Below are positions 1 through 9,000 of a stretch of DNA of 10,768 bases, in pieces (positions within the stretch are counted from its first letter, which is position 1; every line of letters starts with the position of its first letter). The stretch covers positions 1 through 10,768 of the forward strand of contig LT636292.1 of NCBI GenBank assembly GCA_900128565.1, in the 5' to 3' direction. Position numbers and translations under genes: made by a program. The DNA comes from Stramenopiles sp. TOSAG23-6. Taxonomy: Eukaryota; Sar. The notes below the pieces were generated by a model. It saw nothing but the letters and a program-made list of their open reading frames with translations. It ran no database searches and had not been told where the DNA came from.

Positions 1-60
1 TTATTTCCAGCGCCTACGGTGATACTAATACTACCTGCAGCACCAAGAGTTGCAGAACCA
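1..60 (-). repeat. Near-identical duplicate of 541-600
   Basis: Of the 54 positions that are determined in both segments, 53 agree (A at 56, C at 596); the other six positions are N in the 541-600 copy. The offset is 540 bp, which is two modules minus the two-residue deletion in the leftmost module. It encodes the start of a module with the SISITVGAGN rung. Confidence 0.88.
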
Positions 61-3000
61 GTTCGCAAAGTAAGCATACCACTGCTAGCACCGGAAGTGT
101 TACCAGTTGTAAGTGTCATTGAACCTGTTACCCCACTTGCATTTCCTGTTCGAATACTAAACGACCCACTTGAAGAGGAAGAACTATAACCTGTAATCAT
201 AGATACAGACCCTCCTGTCAAATCAGAACTTTCACCTGCATTTATTGTTACTCGCCCTCCACTACTTTCGTTTCCTGTGCCCACAATAATACTGATACTC
301 CCACCTGTGCCAAGCGTTGCAAATCCAGTACGTAATACNATTTCCCCACTATTACCTTTACTAGTAGTTCCTGATGTAAAAGACAACGATCCAGAAGTTC
401 CGTCACTTCCTGCATCTGCAGTTCGTATACTAAANGAACCACTCGATGTGCTTTTTCCATATCCAGAAATCATGGAGAATGCACCACCAGTTTTGTCTGT
501 GCTTTCTCCCGCTGNCATAACAATACGCCCTCCNGATGACNTATTNCCNGCNCCTACNGTGATACTNATACTACCTGCAGCACCAAGAGTTGCAGCACCA
601 GTACGAAAAGCAATCATTCCACTACTACCTTCACTAGTATTGCCCGAAGTAAAGGAAATTATCCCAGACACACCATCAGCCCCTGCATTTGATGTGCGGA
701 TACTAAATGAACCGCTAGATGTTGCAGATCCATAACCTGTTGTCATCGATACGGCTCCACCAGTTGATGTTGTACTTTCACCAGCATTGATTGTGATACG
801 CCCTCCTGTTGCTTTATTACCACTTCCAACAATTACACTCACGCTACCACCAGCACCTGACGTGGCCGAACCCGTTCGAAGAGTTATCGAACCACTGCTT
901 CCTTTGCTAGTTTTACCTGAGGTGATTGATAATGAACCAGACACACCACCAGTCCCCGCATTGGCAGTTTTAATACTAAATGAACCACTTGAAGATGCTC
1001 TACCATAACCAGAGACCAGTGATAAAGAACCACCAGTTGCATCCGTACTCTCACCAGCAGACATAACTATACGACCCCCAGTAGCTTTAGTACCACTACC
1101 AACAGATATACTAATGCTTCCACCAGCACCTGATGTTGCATTTCCAGTGCGTAATGATATCACACCACTACTTCCTTTACTAGTCGTACCAGTTGAGAAA
1201 GATATAGATCCAGAAACACCATTTGTGCCACTATTTGAAGTGCGAATACTAAACGTGCCACTGGATGTTGCAGATCCATAACCTGTTGTCATAGATACAG
1301 CACCACCAGTTGAATCTGTACTTTCACCGGCACTCAAAGTAATTCGGCCACCAGTTGATTTGTTTCCACTTCCAACTGTAATACTTATACTACCTGATGT
1401 ACCTTTCGACGCAGCTCCAGTACGAAGTGTAATTGCACCACTACTGCCATTACTTGTTGTTCCAGATACAATCGAAAGCGAACCCGATACACCAGTAGTT
1501 CCAGCATTTGATGTTTTAATACTGAATGAACCACTGGATGTAGTGCTACCATAACCAGATATCATTGAGATAGAACCACCAGTTTTATCTGTACTTTTAC
1601 CTGCCGACATTACAATACGACCACCAGTGGCTTTATTACCACTACCAACAGAAATAGTGATACTTCCACTAGCACCTAATGTTGCATTTCCAGTGCGTAA
1701 TGATATCATTCCACTACTTCCTTCACCAGATGTACCAGTAGATAGTGATAAAGAGCCAGACACACCTGAAGTTCCACTATTTGCAGTGCGAATACTAAAC
1801 GTGCCACTGGAATTTGCAGATGCATAACCTGTTGTCATAGATACAGCACCACCAGTTGAATCTGTACTTTCACCGGCACTCAAAGTAATTCGGCCACCAG
1901 TTGATTTGTTTCCACTTCCAACAACTACACTTATACTACCACCTGTACCTGAAGTGGCCGAACCAGTTCGAAGAGTTATCGAACCACTGGTTCCTTTGCT
2001 AGTTGTACCCGAGGTGAATGATAATGAACCAGACACACCATCAGTTCCCCCATTTGCAGTTTTGACACTAAATGACCCACTAGATGATACACGACCGTAA
2101 CCGCTTGCAAGCGATACAGACCCACCCGTCCCAGCTTCGAAATGCGTACTTTGTCCAGCTGTTATAACAATCCTGCCTCCATTAGACAATGTACCACTAC
2201 CTACAACTGCACTTATGCTTCCACCTACACCTGATATTGCGGATCCTGTACGAAGAACAACTGTACCACTGCTTCCTGAACTAGTAGTTCCAGTCGTGAA
2301 TGAAATACTTCCGCTAATTCCCGATGCACCTGCATCAGCACTTCGTACACTAAAAGCCCCACTGGATGAAGCACGACCATACCCAGTTACAAGAGACACA
2401 GAACCACCAGTAAGTGATCCACTTGCACCAGATGTAATTACAATTTGACCACCACTGGAAAGCGTACCTGAACCAACAACTACACTGACACCTCCTGCGG
2501 CACCAAGTGTAGCAGAGCCTGTGCGCATTATTATCATTCCACTGTTTCCTCTACTTGTCGTTCCTGTTGAGAACGATAAAGAACCGCTAATGCCATCTGC
2601 CCCCGCATTTGCACTACGGACGCTAAATGAACCGCTTGAACTAATCCGGCCATATCCTGTGGCAAGGGATACAGAACCACCTGTTCTATCAGTACTTTCA
2701 CCAGCAGCGATAACTATCCGACCACCTGATCCTTTATTTCCGCTACCAACTACAAGACTAATGCTACCACCTCCACCCAATGTCGCAGAACCAGTTCTAA
2801 GGATAAGTGCCCCACTGCTACCACCACTTGTAGTGCCTGTACTGAATGCAAGGATTCCAGAAACACCCGTTGTACCAGTAGCCGCAGTTCTAATGCTGAA
2901 CGACCCACTAGAAGCTGCACTACCAGAACCAGACACAAGAGACACAGAACCCCCGGTAAGAGTTTGACTTTCACCACCACTAATGGTGACACGACCACCA

Positions 3001-6000
3001 ACACCACCAGAACCAGTACCGACTATGAGACTAATACTCCCCCCCCCCCCATTATTTGCTGATCCTGTCCGGATTGTCACTTGTCCACTGCTCCCATTAG
3101 AAGTCGTTCCAGTTGCAAATGATAGTGATGCCGAAACACCACTTGAGCCTGCATCAGCTGTTTTTATACTAAATGAACCACTAGATGTATTCCGCCCATA
3201 ACCAGCCACAATACATACACTGCCTCCGGTAACAATAGTACTTTGACCAGCACTGATAGCTATACGACCTCCGGGTGCTGTATTACCATTGCCTATGACG
3301 ACGCTAATACTTCCGCCGGCACCAAGTGTCGCAGATCCAGTACGGAATGTTATCATCCCACTACTACCAGCCGAGGTTGTCCCGGTAGAAAACGTAAGTG
3401 ATCCACTAACACCTGTATTACCAGCGGGTGCGGATTGAACAGTGAAAGCTCCACTTGAGCTGATACTCCCGTAGCCACTGGTAAGAGAAACTGATCCCCC
3501 AGTCGAAGTTGTGCTCTGACCAGCGTTCAAGGTTAGGCGACCCCCGGCAGCCGAATTACCACTTCCAACAACGATACTTATACCACCTCCAGCGCCAAGT
3601 GTTGCTGCACCTGTGCGCATTACAATTGTGCCACTATTTCCTCCGCTAGTTGTACCAGTACTGATTTTAAGAGAGCCCGATACGCCAGAATATCCCGCAT
3701 TTCCTGTACGAATACTAAATCCCCCACTTGATGTCAATGAGCCATATCCAGAAACAAAAGACACTGCCCCACCTGTCTTTGCTATACTTTTGCCACCAGA
3801 TATCGAAATACGACCTCCAGGGCCATATTTTCCAGTACCCAATACGATGCTTACACTACCTGATGCACCTGAAGTAGCTGCCCCAGTTCTAATAAGAACA
3901 GCCCCACTACTACCTGCTGATGTTGTCCCACTACTGAAAGATACCATACTACTCACACCAGTATGACCAGAATCAGCACTACGAAGGCTGAAAGCACCGC
4001 TTGAGGTTGCAGTTCCATATCCCGAAACTAGAGATATTACACCACCAGTTTTAGATACACTCTGACCACCAGCTGCAGAGAGGCGACCACCAGTACCAGA
4101 TTTCCCACTACCAACAACAATACTTATGCTACCAGCCGCACCAAGGGTAGCTGAACCAGTTCTCATTACGAGAGCACCACTAGTACCAGTACTTGTTGTA
4201 CCGGTTGTAAAAGAAATTGAACCACTGACACCACTTGTTCCCGCATTTGCAGTCTTGATAGTAAATCCACCACTTGATGCGTCAGTACCAAAACCACTTA
4301 TTAAAGAAATTGCCCCTCCCGTTGCACCTGTACTTTCTCCTGCGGCAATAGATATGCGACCCCCAGATGACACAGCTCCGCGACCAAGGATGACACTAAT
4401 ACTACCACTAGCACCAGATGTGGCAGATCCTGTTCGTAGAACAACGAAGCCACTACTCCCATTGGATGTAGTTCCCGACGACAGTGAAACACTACCACTG
4501 ACTCCATCATTACCGGCAGACGCAGATCGAATGCTAAATGACCCACTGGATGTTGCTCCACCAAAACCACTTACAAGTGAAACCGAACCACCAGTCGCGG
4601 TAGCACTCTGTCCAGCGGTTATTGTAACGCGCCCACCAACTGAAGCATTCCCACTACCCACAACAAGACGTATACTTCCTGCCATTCCAAGTGTTGCAGC
4701 ACCAGTGCGAAGTGTCATAGACCCACTGCTTCCAACAGATGTCGTCCCTGAAGAAAATGTTAAAGCCCCGCTAACACCAGAATCTCCGGCATTTGCAGAT
4801 CGTATACTGAAAGCCCCACTAGATGTACCACTTCCAAATCCAGAGGATAGGGAAATAGATCCACCGGTGGCTGTTGTACTCTGACCACCAACTAGAGTAA
4901 TTCGTCCCCCAGAAGCAATATTTCCATTACCAACAACTACGTGGATACCTCCGCCTGCTCCACTGGTTGCATCACCAGAGCGAACAGTTATTGTACCTGA
5001 AACTCCACTCGAAGTTGTTCCTGTAGAAAATGTCATAGCACCACTTACACCACTGTCTCCTGCATTTGCAGATTTAATACTAAAAGATCCACTCGAGCTT
5101 ATACTTCCATACCCACTAATAAGCGATACTGCCCCACCTGTAAGTAACTCAGAATTTCCCGAGCTTAATGTTATACGACCACCAGTACCAAAATCCCCGC
5201 TTCCAACAATCACACTGATACTACCACCAGTACCCGAAGTTGCGCGCCCGGTGCGAATCATTACATGACCACTACTCCCCCCAGATGAGGTGCCAGTGGA
5301 GAAAGATATGGGACCACTGACTCCGCCAGTTCCTCCGTCGGCAGACTTAATACTGAATGAACCACTTGAACCGATAGTACCGCTACCACTAATTAGAGAA
5401 ACAGAACCACCAGTTGCTACAGTGCTTTCACCCGCATTCACAGTGAATCTTCCCCCGCTTCCTATTTTTCCACTACCAATTATGACACTAATACTTCCAC
5501 CAGTTCCAGATGTTGCAGAACCTGTTCGAATTACGAGTGCACCGCTACTGCCTCCAATAGTTGTGCCTGATGTAAACGACAGAGACCCACTGACACCAGT
5601 TCGACCAGCATTTGCCGAGCGAATACTAAAAGATCCACTAGAACTAAAAGTTCCGTATCCCGATGCCATCGATACTGAACCACCAGTTTTATACGAACTA
5701 GATCCACCAGAAACTACCAGGCGGCCACCGACTCCGGCATCGCCATTACCTACAGTCAGACTAATACTACCACCTGCACCTAAAGTTGCGGTACCTGAAC
5801 GAACAATAATCGAACCACTTGTACCCCCGGTACTTGAACCACTTGTGAAAGTCAATGAACCACTAATTCCTGTGCTGCCAGAATTTGCAGTTTGTACACT
5901 GAAAGCACCACTTGACGAGGTCGCGCCATACCCAGTAGCAAGCGAAACAGATCCCCCAGTAGCACCCGTACTCTCTCCAGCATTTACTGTAATACGACCA

Positions 6001-9000
6001 CCAACAGAAGAATCACCGCTACCAACTATAAGGCTTATGCTACCCCCAGCTCCTAAATTAGCCGACCCGGTTCGAAAAATGAGAGCACCACTGCTACCCA
6101 ACGACGTAGTACCAGTTTTAAAGGAGATTGCTCCACTCACACCACTTGCTCCTGCATTGGTTGTTTTAATATTGAACGCACCACTCGAAGACGCTCGACC
6201 TAAACCTGAAACTACCGAAATGCCACCTCCTGTTGCGTCAATACTTTCACCAGATGTCATTGTAATTCGGCCACCAGAGGTAAGTTTGCCAGCGCCCACC
6301 ATAACAATGATACTACCTGCAGCACCACCGTTGGCCGAGCCTGTTCTAATTACAATTGCCCCACTGCCCCCAGCTGAAGTTGTACCAGTAGTAAAAGAAA
6401 CCGCACCACTAACACCATTGTCTCCTGCATTAGATGTTCGAATACTAAAGGCACCTGATGACGTAGTTTGACCAGACCCAGTACTAACTGAAAGAGACCC
6501 TCCAGTCAATTGTGTGCTTTCACCTGCAATCATTACAACTCGACCACCAGCGGCGGATGATCCACTTCCAACAACTATACTTACCCCCCCGCCAGCTCCT
6601 AATGTTGCAGATCCAGTTCTCATAACTAACGCACCACTAGCCCCTGCACTCGTAGTTCCTGATGAGATTGAAAGCTTACCACTAACCCCGACATCTCCCG
6701 CATTTGCAGATTTAATACTAAAAGCCCCACTCGAGGTGGCTGTGCCCAATCCCGTGACCATTGAAACAGAACCACCTGTTGCTGACGAACTAGCACCAGC
6801 AGCAATTTCAATTGCCCCACCAACACCTTGTCGCCCAGTACCAACCTGAATGTATATATTACCACCTGCGCCGCCCCAAGCTTCACCAGTACCCAAAGCA
6901 ACCATACCGGTATTACCAGAGCTAGCTGTTCCAGATAAAAATTGTAAAGCGCCACTTACACCAAGGGTGCCAGCATTAGCAGTTTTGACAAGAACTTGAC
7001 CACTTGAAGTAGCTATGCCATTTCCAGACATTAACGAAACAGCCCCACCTGTATAACCATATCCATCACCACCACTAAGGGTTACCGAACCACCACCACC
7101 AGTAATTTGATTAGTCCCGCTTCCTCCAGAGACGCGAACTTCGCCTCCTTTACTTATTGCAGCAGCTGTATTTCCACCTGACATACTTAACATACCACCT
7201 TTGCCAGTGTCAGAACTTCCAATTGTTACCGAAATAGCTCCACTGGCACCACCTGTAGCCTCACCAGTCGTCATATTAATCACCCCAGTGGCCCCGGAAG
7301 ATGAAGTCCCAGTTGAGAGCTGAACACTGCCACTTGACCCAGCAGCACCAGCATTTAAACTTGCGATTGTAACCGCCCCTGATGAAGTCATATAACCTGC
7401 TCCGCCTTGAAGAACCAAACGACCACCTATCATTCCACGACCTGCAGTGATATTCACAGACCCGCCTTCAGCATCAAGACTTTCACTTGACCCACCTACG
7501 ACATTTACCCAGCCTCCCGACGCATCTGAACTATTTCCAGCTACCATAGAAATATCCCCACCAATGTCAGAATTGGAATTGCCAACCAGAAGGCGCACAC
7601 TACCTCCTGCGCCATACGATGTTGCACCAGTTTCAAAGAGAATTGTCCCGCTGTCTCCTAATTGAGATTCCCCAGTTGTAAAAGCTAGATTCCCACTCGA
7701 TCCCTGGTGCCCTGCCTTTGCAGTACCAATAAAAATATCTCCACTTGAAATACTTTCCCCCATACTAGATTCTAACGTGACAGTGCCACCAGATGCTCCG
7801 TCTCCACCACTGATTAAAACATCTCCGCCTTTTTTGTAGGAAGTAGTACTGCCTCCCTTGATCATGATAGATCCACCAATATCAGTATCACTGTTGCCAG
7901 CACTGATTTTAACAGCACCAGCAATGTGACTATCACCCATACCCACAAGTAGGTTAATGTCTCCACCTGANCCTGATGTTGCATTACCTGTACTTATCGC
8001 AATGGCTCCTGAACTACTATCATCATTGCTTGTTCCCGTTATTAGGGATATGATTCCACTCTTCCCTTCAAGACCAGAATTCATCGTGCGAACTTCAATT
8101 GACCCACTAGAAGTTTCAACACCCCTACCACTCTTGATACTGATAGATCCACCAGTTGACAATGCGCTCCCACCGGTACCAATTTCGATATCCCCGGCAG
8201 AAAAATCTGAAGACCCACTTCGAATCAAGATATTACCAGATAATGTCGCTGATTCCCCTGAAGTAATATGAAGTTCACCAGAATTATTACGAGTAGATGT
8301 ACCCGTGGCTACCCTTATTGTCCCAGTATATCCTTGGGATGTTGCATTCGCTGTACTCATAAATATCGACCCACTTACACCACCAATTAGAGACCCCCCG
8401 GAACGAATAGCAACAGATCCACCGTCACCAGATCTTCCGTGAGCGTCCCCGCCAAGCAATTCAAGGGACCCGCCTCTTGTATCTTTTGCATTCATCCCCA
8501 TACCTGCATGTAAACGAATGCTTCCACCAACACCGTTAAACAAAGAAGTTTTCCCAGCATGAATATCAATTGCCCCACCTTCTTCTGTTTTACCCTCACC
8601 TATTGACAGAGCAATTGACCCCCCTGCACCAAACGTAGAAGCACCAGTTGCAATATTGATAATACCCGAATTTCCGTTTGGTGAATCTCCAGTATGAACA
8701 GTGATATCGGATGACACACCTTCATCGCCACCATCAGCTGATAACAAATAAAGAGCACCACTTGAATGAGATTTACTGCTGCCACTTGAGACAATAACAT
8801 CCCCACCAGAAGCCTCTTCATTACTATTAACTGCATCACCTCCATAAATACTGATATTTCCACCATTACCAGTACCACTATTTCCACCCAAAACTTCTAT
8901 AAAACCACCATCACCACTAGCGGAGTTACCACCTTGAAATTGGACTTGGCCACTTGATCCATTTGTTGAGTTACCTGTACCTAGAAATATCGAACCAGTA

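Larger units (their letters stand above)
3..7060 (-). repeat. Tandem array of 91-residue (273-bp) modules, about 26 copies
   Basis: A landmark inside the rung ending SFSI[RK] (plus-strand 'atactaaa' or variant) falls at 154, 427, 700, 973, 1246, 1519, 1792, 2065, then 2347, 2620, 2893 and every 273 bp on to 6988. Each module holds six rungs in order: AGGSISVxVGSGN; TGGRITxxAGEST; TGGSVSLxTGYG; SSGSFSI[RK]TANAG; GVSGSLSFTTGTTS; SSGxIxLRTGSAT. Spacing between the turn glycines is 15, 15, 15, 16, 15 and 15 residues. Fixed columns include Arg in GGRI, Arg or Lys after FSI, Arg before TGSAT, and Tyr (sometimes Phe, Ser or Leu) in GYG. Copies differ widely at synonymous sites while the residues stay alike, which points to selection on the protein. 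The module nearest the left edge lacks two residues in its NAG-GVSG stretch. The final 20 codons (3-62) begin another module, so the array continues beyond the window. Confidence 0.92.

Noticed and set aside
248-460. Short minus-strand frames (248-460, 2750-3007, 4301-4570, 6626-6955, 8600-8887, 9731-10000)
   Set aside because: All lie in a different minus-strand phase (low coordinate 2 modulo 3) from the continuous gene and overlap it fully.
4126-4884. 252-codon plus-strand frame and similar shorter ones (277-735, 2521-2967, 9511-9927)
   Set aside because: Same antisense shadow. They start at arbitrary ATGs inside repeats and have no independent domain or spacing logic.
5290-6471. 393-codon plus-strand frame, Pro/Leu/Val-rich and repetitive
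   Set aside because: It is the antisense mirror of the 91-residue modules, in the same phase as all other plus-strand frames, and is broken at the recurring Tyr codons of the minus-strand gene. The minus frame has no stop in the whole window.
1-7060. CRISPR-like or intergenic satellite array
   Set aside because: The repeat is coding throughout with no unique spacers. The period of 273 bp is a multiple of three, and variation concentrates at synonymous sites.
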